Assembly: GCA_023382655.1 (NCBI GenBank)
Contig: JAHDWK010000023.1
Coordinates: 1-64,000, forward strand
Source of the DNA: Anaerolineae bacterium
GTDB lineage: Bacteria > Chloroflexota > Anaerolineae > Promineifilales > Promineifilaceae
Length of the DNA stretch: 64,000 bases
Direction: 5' to 3'
Both the position numbers and the translations under genes were made by a program. The notes under the pieces are model-generated. The model worked only from the letters and a program-made list of their open reading frames with translations, did no database searches and was not told where the DNA came from. Numbering within the stretch: position 1 is the stretch's first letter; each line of letters opens with the position of its first letter. Of the stretch, positions 24,388-33,108 are shown one piece after another.

Positions 24388-25094
24388 TAATTCAATTCCA
24401 CATAAATTCGCTTGTTGATCTTGCCTTTGCTTTTGTAGTCGGTGATGCGCATCTGGCCCACTTCGCGGGTGTTGGCGACGTGGGTGCCACCGTCGGCCTG
24501 CAAATCCAGCCCGACCAGTTCCACCGTGCGTACTTCGGTAATGCCCTCTGGCAGCAGGTTGATTTTAGTACGGATCAGGTCGGGAATCTGGAATGCCTGC
24601 TCGCGGGGCAAGATGGCCACGCGCACCTCGCGGGCGGCGGCTACTTCCCGGTTCACGGCCGTCTCAATTTCCGCCACCAACTCCTGCCGCATCGTCTCAA
24701 ATTCAAAATCCATGCGCCCTTGCCGCGGGTCCATGTTACCACCCGTCACCTGTGCCCCATAGTCGCGCCAGACCACACCGCAGAGGATGTGCATGGCCGT
24801 ATGGGTGCGCATCAGTTGGTAGCGACGTGTCCAGTCTAATTGGCCAGTCACGGCCGTGCCCACATCCGGCAAATCCCCCTCCATAAAATGCACCACCTGA
24901 TCACCCACTTTTTTCACCTTCGTCACCGGCCAGGTCTGGGCAACGGCCGTCAACACTCCCACATCACACGGCTGCCCACCACCACCCGGATAAAACGCCG
25001 TGCGATCCAACACCACACCGCCATCCACCACGTCGGTGACAACGGCCGTAAAATTCTGTACATATGCATCGGTCTGATAAAGCAATTCCGTCAT
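24387..25094 (-). CDS. alaX: AlaX-type alanyl-tRNA editing protein
   Basis: A 235-residue protein from ATG 25094 (GAGGTG ribosome-binding site; the TTG at 25106 is not needed). F-Y-P-G-G-G-G-Q-P at 34-42, HTAMH with zinc ligands His98 and His102, and D-G-G-T-H with His205 are the AlaRS editing-domain signatures. The usual Cys of the CxGTH motif is replaced by Ala or Asp, as in several free-standing relatives. It hydrolyses mischarged Ser- or Gly-tRNA-Ala (family knowledge). A T-box leader precedes it, so expression responds to a tRNA. Confidence 0.88.
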   Translation of the reverse strand: MTELLYQTDAYVQNFTAVVTDVVDGGVVLDRTAFYPGGGGQPCDVGVLTAVAQTWPVTKVKKVGDQVVHFMEGDLPDVGTAVTGQLDWTRRYQLMRTHTAMHILCGVVWRDYGAQVTGGNMDPRQGRMDFEFETMRQELVAEIETAVNREVAAAREVRVAILPREQAFQIPDLIRTKINLLPEGITEVRTVELVGLDLQADGGTHVANTREVGQMRITDYKSKGKINKRIYVELN

Positions 25095-25111
25095 TCTGCA
25101 CCTCAACTAAA

Positions 25112-25460
25112 AACAAAAACGCCCTCATCCCTATTGGGACGAAGGCGCAACTCTCCGCGGTACCACCCACTTTTCCGGCCAACGCCAGACACTCTTGCCC
25201 GCCACATGATAATGGCGGCAGCCCCGTTAACGGTAGGCGAATCCGTCTGAGCCTACTTTTCTCAGTGAGCAGTGAACGGTTAGCAGTCAGCAGTTTCCAA
25301 GAAATCTTGCTGCTGACTGTTCACTGGCTACTGCTTACTGATTCGTTCAGTCAGAAGCTCCGGAGGGATTTTCAACAGCTTTCCCGCACCTGGCTCGCAC
25401 CAACCCAGGCTCGCTTGGCAGGTTATTGTGCCGTTTACTCGTCTCCATCACCGCTTATCC
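25112..25460 (-). promoter_or_regulatory. T-box riboswitch leader
   Basis: On the minus strand, Stem I is recognisable by GAGTAAAC (about 25437) and by AGCGAGCC...GGTGCGAGCC. The specifier loop GAAAATCCCTCCGGAGC follows. Further on come the T-box TGGGTGGTACCGCGG (25155-25169) and a terminator hairpin ending in TTTTTGTTTTT (25112-25147). The specifier triplet is ambiguous by eye (ATC, AAT or TCC); none is an alanine codon. It controls transcription of alaX by uncharged tRNA. Confidence 0.9.
25263..25344. repeat. CAGTGAGCAGTGA-type hairpin inside the T-box leader
   Basis: Imperfect 31-bp arms of repeated AGCAGT/ACTGCT units surround a short loop. They lie between Stem I and the antiterminator of the T-box, that is in the linker region, so they lengthen the leader without touching the conserved parts. 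Confidence 0.85.
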
Positions 25461-25478
25461 GTTTGTTAAGTTGTGGCA

Positions 25479-25507
25479 ATTATCCGCCAACGGCTGGTGG
25501 CTGTCAA
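25479..25507 (-). promoter_or_regulatory. Sigma-70-type promoter of the T-box transcript
   Basis: On the minus strand TTGACA (25507-25502), a 17-bp spacer, and GATAAT (25484-25479). Transcription would begin near 25472, just upstream of Stem I. The remaining gap up to the surface-protein gene (25508-25665) shows nothing else that can be supported. Confidence 0.75.
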
Positions 25508-25665
25508 CTTTATCCATTTTCACATTTTCATGAACATCGGTAGCCATTTTGACGACAAACGTAACTTTTGCCACTTGTCAGACGACCTTATGATTGAAAG
25601 TCATTCAGCTCACCCTCAGGCAAAAAACAAGTGACGTATCTTTGATTATGTAAAGGAGTGCTTTC

Positions 25666-28600
25666 ATGAACTGGTTTGTCTCCAAATCCCCTGTTTCTAT
25701 CCGCAGCCTGATCCTCTGGTCAGGTTTACTACTGTTAGCTCTTATTCTCTCGTCTGCCGGAAGCAGCGTTCGTGCCGCCGCCAACCCTGCCGATCCGCCC
25801 TTTTCTATGGCGGATCGAGTCGCCTGCCAGACGGCCGCCGAAACCATTTACTGGCAGCACCGGGAATGGCCCGCCGTCAATCCCACGCCCAAACCGGCCC
25901 TGGCCGAGGTCATGCCCGCCGCCGCCATCGCCGCCAAAGTCGCCGATACCGCTCGGTACAGTCACGCCCTGGAAACCTTTTGGCATACCTCCATCACCGG
26001 CGAGATGCTCCAGGCCGAAATAGACCGCCAGGCCACCCACACCCAAGACCCGGCCATGCTTCAGGAATTGTGGGCCGCGTTGGGCAACGATCCGGCCCAC
26101 ATTGCTGAATGTCTGGCCCGGCCTGTGCTGGCCAAACGGCTAGTACAAAACTGGCAGGCGCAAGATACCCGCTTCACCAATACCCCCTTTGAAGCCTGGT
26201 GGGCCGGCGTGAAAAACGATCTGCCCACTACATTCACCACCCCTGTTTATGATTACCGTCTACCGGCCATCGCTGAATCGCCCCAAACAGATGATACCTG
26301 GGTGGACACGGCCGCTATTCCGGGGGATGGTGAAGGCGTTTCCGTCTGGACGGGCACAGAGATGATCTTCTACGGCCGTTCTTCCACACAAGGACATCGG
26401 TATAACCCCACCACCGACACCTGGGAGGCGATGAATACCGTTGGTGCGCCCCATCGTGTGTATGATTTCACGGCCGTCTGGAGCGGCACGGAAATGATTA
26501 CCTGGGGCGGCTGCACAGGTCAGCATGAATTCTGCACCACCAGCGCCGGTGGGCGGTATAACCCGACTACCGATACCTGGACGCCCACCGATACTGCCAC
26601 CGCTCCCATTGGGCGGCGGCAGCATGGGGCTGTCTGGAGTGGCAGTGAAATGATCATCTGGGGCGGCTGCCACGAAGATGCCAATGGTAACCAGAATTGC
26701 AATGTCGTTCTCAACTCTGGCGGCCGTTATGACCCCATCACCAATTCCTGGCAGCCAACAAGCCTGAGTAACGCCCCGACGGCCCGCAATTTCCCGGAGC
26801 TGGTCTGGGCCGGCGACCAGATGATCCTCTGGACCGGTACTGCCACGGCCGATCCTGGCCGCCGCTATGACCCCATCAGCGATAGCTGGCAGAGCATCAG
26901 CACAACCAACGCTCCGGCTGGCCGAGAGGCTGCCCTCATCTGGACGGGCGATGAAATGATTGCCTGGGGCGGCTGTACGGGCAGCCCATTTTGTGATACC
27001 CCGCAGAATGATGGCGGCCGGTATGATCCTGTGAGTGATAGCTGGACGGCCGTGACCACCATCAACGCCCCCACCGCCCGCTGGGGCCATGACACTATCT
27101 GGACAGGCACAGAGATGATCGTTTGGGGCGGCACCAATGGCACAGGCAGCCATCTGAACAGTGGTGGTCGGTACAACCCCATTACCAACTCCTGGATGGC
27201 GACCAGCACCACCGGCGCGCCCTCACCACGCAGCGCCCACACCTTGTGGACGGGCAGCCTGATGCTGGTCTGGGGTGGTGTGGGCAGCAATAATTTGCGC
27301 AACGGGGCGCGGTATGAACCAGGCAGCGATAGCTGGACGCCCATCAGCGCCAAAGACCCCTTCTCTTTCCGTAATTATCACAGCGCCATCTGGACAGGTG
27401 TGGAGATGATCGCCTGGGGCGGCGAAGGGGACGGCACAGCCTCCACCGGGCTGGATACCGGTCGCATTTATGACCCGGTCACCGATTCATGGAGCGACAC
27501 CAGTGTGGTGAATGCGCCCAGTCCGCGTGATGGGCACAGCGCCATCTGGACGGGCACAGAGATGATTATTTGGGGCGGCGATGTCTATTCCTGGTTTACA
27601 CAGGGCACGGGTGGGCGGTATAACCCCATGACCGATAGCTGGACACCCACCAACGAAGCCACAGCCCCGGTTGCTAAGGCATTACACACGGCCGTGTGGA
27701 CGGGCACGGAGATGATCATTTGGGGTGGTTCTGTCTGGGACAATCCCTGGGATGGTACCGGCGCGCGTTATAACCCGGCTGGTGACAGTTGGACAGACAT
27801 CACCAACAGCGGCGCACCGTCGCCCCGTTATCTGCACAGCAGCGTCTGGACAGGTGATGAGATGCTCATCTGGGGCGGGGCTGGCTCCACCGGCCCAGTA
27901 GGAACAGGCGCGCGTTATAATCCCACCACCAATACCTGGGCACCCATCGCCAGTACTAATGCCCCGGCGGAGCGTGTGTTGCACAGCACCATTTGGGACG
28001 GCACAACGATGATCGTCTGGGGTGGCACGGCAGACTATGGCCCCTGGATTTTGCACAATGATGGTGGCCGCTATAACCCGGCAACGGATACCTGGACGGA
28101 TGTGAACATCGGCAATGCCCCTGCCGCTCGCGCCCGCCACACGGCCGTGTGGACGGGTGATGAGATGATAGTCTGGAGCGGCTGCACCAACAGCGCCAAT
28201 TGCTTGCAAGGGGACGCGGCCGGTGGGCGCTACGACCCACAGACTGATACCTGGACAGCCACCAGCACCACTGGCGCACCGGAAGCCCGGCAGTGGCATA
28301 CGGCCGTGTGGACAGGCGACGCCATGATCGTCTGGGCCGGCCTGACGGATGATAATGGTATCAGCCAGACGGGTGGGCTGTATTTTGCCGATACCAGTGG
28401 TAACAATGCGCCGCAAGCCAGCAATGACAGCTACAGCGCGCTGGCCGGCGAGACATTGACAGTAGCAGCGCCCGGTGTATTGGCAAACGATAATGACCCC
28501 GATGGTGATGGACTGATGGCCGTACTGCTCACCAGCCCCGTTCATGGCCTGCTCTCGTTTAACCTAAATGGCTCTTTCAGTTACACACCTACCGTTGGTT

Positions 28601-29313
28601 TTGTGGGCACAGACAGTTTCACTTACCGGGCCAGTGATGGCGATAAATTGAGCAATGCGGCGGTGGTGGGCATTGCCGTAACAGATGAGAATAATGCACC
28701 GACGGCCGTGCCGGATGCTTACGAATTGAATGAAGATGAGCCGCTGGTAGTGCCCGTACCCGGTATTCTGGAAAATGATCATGACCCGGATGGCGATCCG
28801 CTGAGCGCCGAACTGGTGCTGGCTCCGCTCAATGGGACGTTAAGCCTTCAGGTAGATGGCTCGTTTATCTACACACCGACGGCCCATTTTCATGGTGCAG
28901 ATTCGTTCACATACCGGGTGAGTGATGGCCTGGTGTATAGTCCGGAAACGGCCGTGACGCTGACGATAAATGCGGTGAATGACGATCCGGCAGCCACGGA
29001 TGATGCCTATGAGATGGCCCAAGATACCGTTCTAGAGGTCAGCGCGCCGGGCGTGCTGGTGAATGATGAAGATGTAGATGGGGATGGGTTGACGGCCGTG
29101 CCCGAAACCCTCCCCACACATGGCGACCTTGTCCTTCAGACTGACGGCAGTTTTACCTACACTCCTCACACCGGCTTTGTGGGCAACGACAGTTTCACCT
29201 ACCAGGCCGAGGACGGACAAGGTGGCAGCAGCCTGGCTACTGTATCCATCACGGTGAATGAAACGGCCGTGTTCCACATCATTTACCTGCCCATCGTCAC
29301 ATCGAATCCGTAA
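25666..29313 (+). CDS. Giant secreted protein: 14 kelch-like repeats and 3 Ig-like repeats
   Basis: A 1215-residue protein with a signal peptide (residues about 14-38, ending S-V-R-A-A-A). Then comes a helical region (about 40-190) and 14 repeats of the type (V/I)-W-T-G-x-E-M-I-x-W-G-G ... G-R-Y-N-P-x-T-D-x-W, as in beta-propeller kelch proteins (two sevens). Three cadherin-like/Ig domains follow, each with A-P-G-V-L-x-N-D-x-D-P-D-G-D and D-S-F-T-Y. The end is HIIYLPIVTSNP. It is most likely exposed on the surface and binds carbohydrate or protein. Several repeats share a H-T-A-V-W-T-G segment encoded by ACGGCCGT. Confidence 0.88.
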   Translation: MNWFVSKSPVSIRSLILWSGLLLLALILSSAGSSVRAAANPADPPFSMADRVACQTAAETIYWQHREWPAVNPTPKPALAEVMPAAAIAAKVADTARYSHALETFWHTSITGEMLQAEIDRQATHTQDPAMLQELWAALGNDPAHIAECLARPVLAKRLVQNWQAQDTRFTNTPFEAWWAGVKNDLPTTFTTPVYDYRLPAIAESPQTDDTWVDTAAIPGDGEGVSVWTGTEMIFYGRSSTQGHRYNPTTDTWEAMNTVGAPHRVYDFTAVWSGTEMITWGGCTGQHEFCTTSAGGRYNPTTDTWTPTDTATAPIGRRQHGAVWSGSEMIIWGGCHEDANGNQNCNVVLNSGGRYDPITNSWQPTSLSNAPTARNFPELVWAGDQMILWTGTATADPGRRYDPISDSWQSISTTNAPAGREAALIWTGDEMIAWGGCTGSPFCDTPQNDGGRYDPVSDSWTAVTTINAPTARWGHDTIWTGTEMIVWGGTNGTGSHLNSGGRYNPITNSWMATSTTGAPSPRSAHTLWTGSLMLVWGGVGSNNLRNGARYEPGSDSWTPISAKDPFSFRNYHSAIWTGVEMIAWGGEGDGTASTGLDTGRIYDPVTDSWSDTSVVNAPSPRDGHSAIWTGTEMIIWGGDVYSWFTQGTGGRYNPMTDSWTPTNEATAPVAKALHTAVWTGTEMIIWGGSVWDNPWDGTGARYNPAGDSWTDITNSGAPSPRYLHSSVWTGDEMLIWGGAGSTGPVGTGARYNPTTNTWAPIASTNAPAERVLHSTIWDGTTMIVWGGTADYGPWILHNDGGRYNPATDTWTDVNIGNAPAARARHTAVWTGDEMIVWSGCTNSANCLQGDAAGGRYDPQTDTWTATSTTGAPEARQWHTAVWTGDAMIVWAGLTDDNGISQTGGLYFADTSGNNAPQASNDSYSALAGETLTVAAPGVLANDNDPDGDGLMAVLLTSPVHGLLSFNLNGSFSYTPTVGFVGTDSFTYRASDGDKLSNAAVVGIAVTDENNAPTAVPDAYELNEDEPLVVPVPGILENDHDPDGDPLSAELVLAPLNGTLSLQVDGSFIYTPTAHFHGADSFTYRVSDGLVYSPETAVTLTINAVNDDPAATDDAYEMAQDTVLEVSAPGVLVNDEDVDGDGLTAVPETLPTHGDLVLQTDGSFTYTPHTGFVGNDSFTYQAEDGQGGSSLATVSITVNETAVFHIIYLPIVTSNP

Positions 29314-29321
29314 TGGTACAC

Positions 29322-29356
29322 AGAGGGATTCAACAGATGTTGAATCCCTCTCTTTT
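29322..29356 (+). terminator. Rho-independent terminator
   Basis: A perfect 14-bp stem (AGAGGGATTCAACA with its complement, 29322-29335 and 29338-29351) is followed by CTTTT, 9 bp after the surface-protein stop. Confidence 0.85.
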
Positions 29357-29506
29357 CCTCAGGACTCATCTCTCATATCCACTCCAACCAAATTCTGTTA
29401 TAAATGTTGGTCAAGTGTAGACAACCCCACATGCTTGTGATAATCTTTAGTCACTGAATCATTCCTATCACCGATAACAGCATAAGTAAGGTTGAGGAAC
29501 AACAAC

Positions 29507-29908
29507 ATGGCCGACGAGGTGAAAAAAGTAGTTTGCATTGAAGATGAACTGGAGATGATCGAGCTGGTAAAACTCATCCTCGGTCGTAACAAGTTTGACG
29601 TAACCGGCGCCGTGGGGGGACATGAAGGTCTGGAGAAAATCACGGAGATTAAACCCGACCTGGTTTTGCTCGATCTGATGATGCCGGAGATGGACGGGTG
29701 GGAAGTCTACCAAAAAATGAAGGCTTCTGACGACATGCGTGATATTCCCGTTATCGTCGTCACAGCCAAGGCCCAGAGCATTGATCGTGTCCTGGGTCTG
29801 CACATTGCCCGTGTGGATGATTACATCACCAAACCATTTGGTCCCCAAGAACTCCTGGACAGCGTGGAGCGGGTCATCAACAACCGCACCAAACAAAAAA
29901 CCGGTTAA
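29507..29908 (+). CDS. Single-domain response regulator
   Basis: A 133-residue receiver domain from ATG 29507 (MADEVKKVV), with GAGG 8-12 bp upstream. The acidic pair Glu12-Asp13, the phosphorylation site Asp56 in V-L-L-D-L-M-M-P, the Thr in V-V-T-A-K and the Lys in I-T-K-P-F are all present. It has no output domain, so it must act on another protein. No histidine kinase is encoded near it. Confidence 0.9.
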   Translation: MADEVKKVVCIEDELEMIELVKLILGRNKFDVTGAVGGHEGLEKITEIKPDLVLLDLMMPEMDGWEVYQKMKASDDMRDIPVIVVTAKAQSIDRVLGLHIARVDDYITKPFGPQELLDSVERVINNRTKQKTG

Positions 29909-29947
29909 CTTTCCCTATCTCATCCGACAACTGTAAACAGTCACCCC

Positions 29948-29972
29948 AAGCCCATTCAGAATGGGCTTTTTT
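29948..29972 (+). terminator. Rho-independent terminator
   Basis: AAGCCCATT-CAG-AATGGGCTTTTTT: a 9-bp stem and T-run, 39 bp after the response-regulator stop. Confidence 0.9.
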
Positions 29973-30096
29973 GGCTCTGGTGACTTTCTTCAATGTGGGT
30001 TGTGCCGTTTATCACTATCACCCTTCCGGTAGAAGTTTTATAGTGTCAGAAGAGGTAATAGGCTTTGATCACTATTTGTCAGGAGGTGGATGAGAG

Positions 30097-30555
30097 ATGT
30101 TTGCACATCTGTTAGTTCCTTTGGATGGCTCTAAACTGGCGGAAGCGGCACTGCCGTTGGCGCTGGCAATTGCCGGGCGGTTTGAAAGCACCATCACGCT
30201 GTTGCGCGTGGTGAACGTACCTCACTTTGTGGTCAGCAGCCATGACTTTCCCCAACTGTACGTCAGTTTGCAAGAAGATATGCGTGAAGAAGCCACAGCC
30301 TATATTCAACTGAAGCAGAATGATCTCATGGTAAGCGGGTATATCATCAACGGCCGTGTGGCCGAAGGTGATTCTGTTGCCGATATTATCCTGGATGCTG
30401 CCGATGAGTTGGGAGTTGATGCCATTGTCATGAGCACCCATGGCCGTGGTGGCATTAAGCGATGGGTCTTCGGCAGTGTAGCCGACAAAATCTTACAAGA
30501 GGCGCATGTGCCCATTTTGCTGGTGCGGGCACAGCCGTCAGACAGCGATACCTGA
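30097..30555 (+). CDS. Universal stress protein (UspA family)
   Basis: A 152-residue single Usp domain. The N-terminus L-L-V-P-L-D-G-S, then a C-terminal S-T-H-G-R-G-G-I-K-R-W-V-F-G-S-V-A with the G-x2-G-x9-G-S pattern, places it in the ATP-binding UspA branch. AGGAGGTGGATGAGAG gives an excellent ribosome-binding site. It is usually induced under growth arrest or stress. It stands alone, with a 118-bp gap to the next gene. Confidence 0.92.
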   Translation: MFAHLLVPLDGSKLAEAALPLALAIAGRFESTITLLRVVNVPHFVVSSHDFPQLYVSLQEDMREEATAYIQLKQNDLMVSGYIINGRVAEGDSVADIILDAADELGVDAIVMSTHGRGGIKRWVFGSVADKILQEAHVPILLVRAQPSDSDT

Positions 30556-30673
30556 TCCCCTGCCCCACACCCTGTACCCAACTGCCACCAAAGCGAAAGG
30601 TGTCTATCGAAGCGCCATCTGTTTTCGAGGCGTTACCACAGGTCATTAGTGGAAACGCCTGGAGGGTAAAATC

Positions 30674-32461
30674 ATGACAACCCAGCGTGTACCACAAGGA
30701 GGCCAACATGGCCGTTCCGGTTCCACTCTGGAATGGATTTTGCTGGTTATTTTGCTGATCTTGCTCGTCATCGTGGTGGGTTTGCTGGCCTGGCAGATTC
30801 GTCAGGCATACTTCACGCCACCGGCGCCTACAGCGGTCCCTGCTGTCTTACCTACCGCCGTAACCACCAGGCCCCAAATACAGATTATGCCTGATTCGGG
30901 CACTACAGGAACAGTTATCACTGTATGGGGTCGGGGTTGGCAGCCAGATGACCAATTGATCGTGTGCCTGGACGATTTAGGCGACCCGGCCGAGCCACCC
31001 ATCTATGCCGAGAGTGCAGTAAATGCAGCGGGTGAATTCCTGGCTACCTTCACGTTTCCTGGCGATGTACAGTGGCGCAACCTGCCCGATATTCCTGTGG
31101 TGGTAGAATCCAGAACAACAGATGAAAAAGAATCTGCCATCTTCAAATTAGTTGTGGGTAGTCCTACTGTACCGGCATTTACGGCCGTACCTGCCACCCC
31201 CACACCCTGGCTCTCCACCCCCACGGCCGTGCTGCCCACCCCCACACCCACCTGTATCTACAACATGACCTTTGTGGCCGATGTAACCATTGCTGATGAC
31301 ACGGCCGTGCCACCTGGCGTTAACTTCACCAAAACCTGGCGCATTCGCAACACAGGCACATGCGCCTGGCCGGCAGGAACCAGTTGGGTTTTTGTTAGCG
31401 GTAACCAGATGAATGGGCCAAACGCTGTGTCTGTGCCGTCGGCCTCACCCGGCGAAACGGCCGATGTTTCTGTGCTGCTGACCGCGCCCACCACTCCCGG
31501 CCGTTACACCGGTTATTGGACGCTGCGTTTGGCCGATGGCACACTGATGAGCCAGAGCTACTACGTGCGCATCATGGTGCCCGCACCCACATACACACCA
31601 ACAGCTACGCCTAGACCAGCTACGGCCACGGCTACGGCCGTGCCCGCCACCCCCACCATCACCCAGACGCCCACCGCCATGTCCCCCACACCCACCCCGA
31701 TCATCTACAACTGGCGTGGTGAATACTTCAGCAATACAGCGTTAGCGGGGCCGCCCACAATAGTACGAGATGACTCGGCCATCAACTTCAATTGGGGTGT
31801 GGGCGCACCTGCCGGTGGCCTGCCTGCCGACAACTTCTCCGCCCGCTGGATTCGCACCTTCACCGTAGCTGAGGGCAGCTACCGCTTCCATGCCGCTATG
31901 GACGATGGCCTGCGCCTGTATGTGGATGATTTTTTGCTCATCAATGAATGGCGTGATGCCAGCTACCGCCAGGTCAGCGGGGATCATTGGCTGAGCGGCG
32001 GCAGCCATCTATTCCGGGTGGAATACTACGAGCATCTAGGGGACGCCCTGGCCCAGGTGTGGTGGGAACCGGTCGCCGGTTATCCTGATTGGCGTGGCGA
32101 GTATTGGGCGAACAAGAATCTGTCTGGTACACCCACACTGGTGCGTAATGACCAGAAGATTGATTTCAATTGGGGGTTTACGGCTCCAGCACCCGGACTA
32201 CCCGACGAACAATTCTCCGCTCGCTGGACACGCACCATCAACTTTGCCGCCGGTACATACCGCTTTTACGTTCGCGCCGATGATGGTGTGCGCGTATTGG
32301 TAGATGGGCAGCGGATCATTGACATGTGGCGTCTGAATGACGGCAGGCGCATCTTCCAGGCAGACATGACCCTGCAAGGCAACCATACCGTCGTTGTGGA
32401 GTATTACGAAGAAACCATCGCCGCCGAGATTCATTTCTGGTATGAACGCATCGGCAACTAA
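30674..32461 (+). CDS. Membrane-anchored protein with NBR1-Ig-like and two PA14-like domains
   Basis: A 595-residue protein. A short cytoplasmic N-terminus precedes a single membrane helix (about 18-40), so the bulk is outside. An IPT/TIG-like beta domain (about 65-165) is followed by Thr/Pro linkers, then an NBR1 central-like Ig domain (about 190-305) with F-T-K-T-W-R-I-R-N-T-G-T-C-A-W, and another T/P linker. Two PA14-like domains follow, each with W-R-G-E-Y, F-N-W-G and F-S-A-R-W. They are glycan-binding candidates. GGAGGGTAAAATC precedes the ATG. The linkers contain several ACGGCCGT copies (T-A-V-P). Confidence 0.85.
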   Translation: MTTQRVPQGGQHGRSGSTLEWILLVILLILLVIVVGLLAWQIRQAYFTPPAPTAVPAVLPTAVTTRPQIQIMPDSGTTGTVITVWGRGWQPDDQLIVCLDDLGDPAEPPIYAESAVNAAGEFLATFTFPGDVQWRNLPDIPVVVESRTTDEKESAIFKLVVGSPTVPAFTAVPATPTPWLSTPTAVLPTPTPTCIYNMTFVADVTIADDTAVPPGVNFTKTWRIRNTGTCAWPAGTSWVFVSGNQMNGPNAVSVPSASPGETADVSVLLTAPTTPGRYTGYWTLRLADGTLMSQSYYVRIMVPAPTYTPTATPRPATATATAVPATPTITQTPTAMSPTPTPIIYNWRGEYFSNTALAGPPTIVRDDSAINFNWGVGAPAGGLPADNFSARWIRTFTVAEGSYRFHAAMDDGLRLYVDDFLLINEWRDASYRQVSGDHWLSGGSHLFRVEYYEHLGDALAQVWWEPVAGYPDWRGEYWANKNLSGTPTLVRNDQKIDFNWGFTAPAPGLPDEQFSARWTRTINFAAGTYRFYVRADDGVRVLVDGQRIIDMWRLNDGRRIFQADMTLQGNHTVVVEYYEETIAAEIHFWYERIGN

Positions 32462-32475
32462 CAAGGAAGGGAACA

Positions 32476-32949
32476 ATGATTACATTAGACAAACCTGTTT
32501 ATTTGACGGAAAGAGGCAGAACAGAGCTGGAAACCGAGTTAGTCTACCTGCAAAATAACAAACGGTTGGAAACAATTGCCCGCTTACAGGAAGCCAGAGG
32601 CGGCGGCGATTGGATGGACAATACCGAGCATATGCTGATCGAGGAGGAGTTGGCTTTTGTAGATGCCCGTATCCAGGATATCAGCTACATGCTCGACCAT
32701 GCGCAACTGATTGAACCGGGTAATGAAGACAGCCAGGTAGATGTGGGCGAGACGGTGATTATCCAGGCTGATGACGGCGAGATGGAAGAGTACACCATTG
32801 TCGGTGTAGCTGAGGCTGATCCCGGCCGTGGCTTCATCTCCAATGAGTCACCGCTGGGTCACGCCCTGCTACATCACAAAGTAGGTGATGAGGTAATCGT
32901 GAAAGCACCCATGGGGCAACTGCATTATCGTATTGTGGCGCTGGCCTGA
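32476..32949 (+). CDS. greA: Transcription elongation factor of the GreA/GreB family
   Basis: A 157-residue protein from ATG 32476, with an AAGGAAGGGAAC ribosome-binding site. L-T-E-R-G-R-T-E-L-E-T-E-L is the conserved coiled-coil start, and the acidic tip around D-W-M-D-N-T-E-H corresponds to the catalytic loop. The C-terminal FKBP-like domain has F-I-S-N-E-S-P-L-G-H-A-L-L-H-H-K-V-G-D-E-V. It rescues backtracked RNA polymerase by stimulating transcript cleavage. GreA and GreB cannot be told apart with certainty here. It follows the PA14 gene by 14 bp. Confidence 0.88.
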   Translation: MITLDKPVYLTERGRTELETELVYLQNNKRLETIARLQEARGGGDWMDNTEHMLIEEELAFVDARIQDISYMLDHAQLIEPGNEDSQVDVGETVIIQADDGEMEEYTIVGVAEADPGRGFISNESPLGHALLHHKVGDEVIVKAPMGQLHYRIVALA

Positions 32950-32992
32950 TCAAGGGATTGAGAGATTGAATCTCCCCATCTCTTGATCCCTA
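32949..32992. terminator. GGGATTGAGAGATTG inverted repeat
   Basis: CAAGGGATTGAGAGAT pairs imperfectly with CATCTCTTGATCCCT, directly after the Gre-factor stop. It is probably a terminator built from the GGAGATTG repeat family. Confidence 0.55.
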
Positions 32993-33108
32993 AGATCACC
33001 GGATTTTCAGACAATTCTTTTGTGCCCGGTCTGGGGGCTGGGGTATACTTGGGATGTCGTCTGGCGTCTGTCTCCCCCAGGCGCCAAATTTTGCGACGGG
33101 AAGAGAAT

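Noticed and set aside
25112..25460. Assigning the T-box to isoleucine (and to ileS)
   Set aside because: ATC is only one of several ways to align the specifier loop by eye, and ileS is more than 2.9 kb downstream with other genes between. It is left open.
27682..28545. Long minus-strand ORF opposite the kelch gene
   Set aside because: It is an antisense shadow of a repetitive gene, with a periodic sequence mirroring the kelch repeats.
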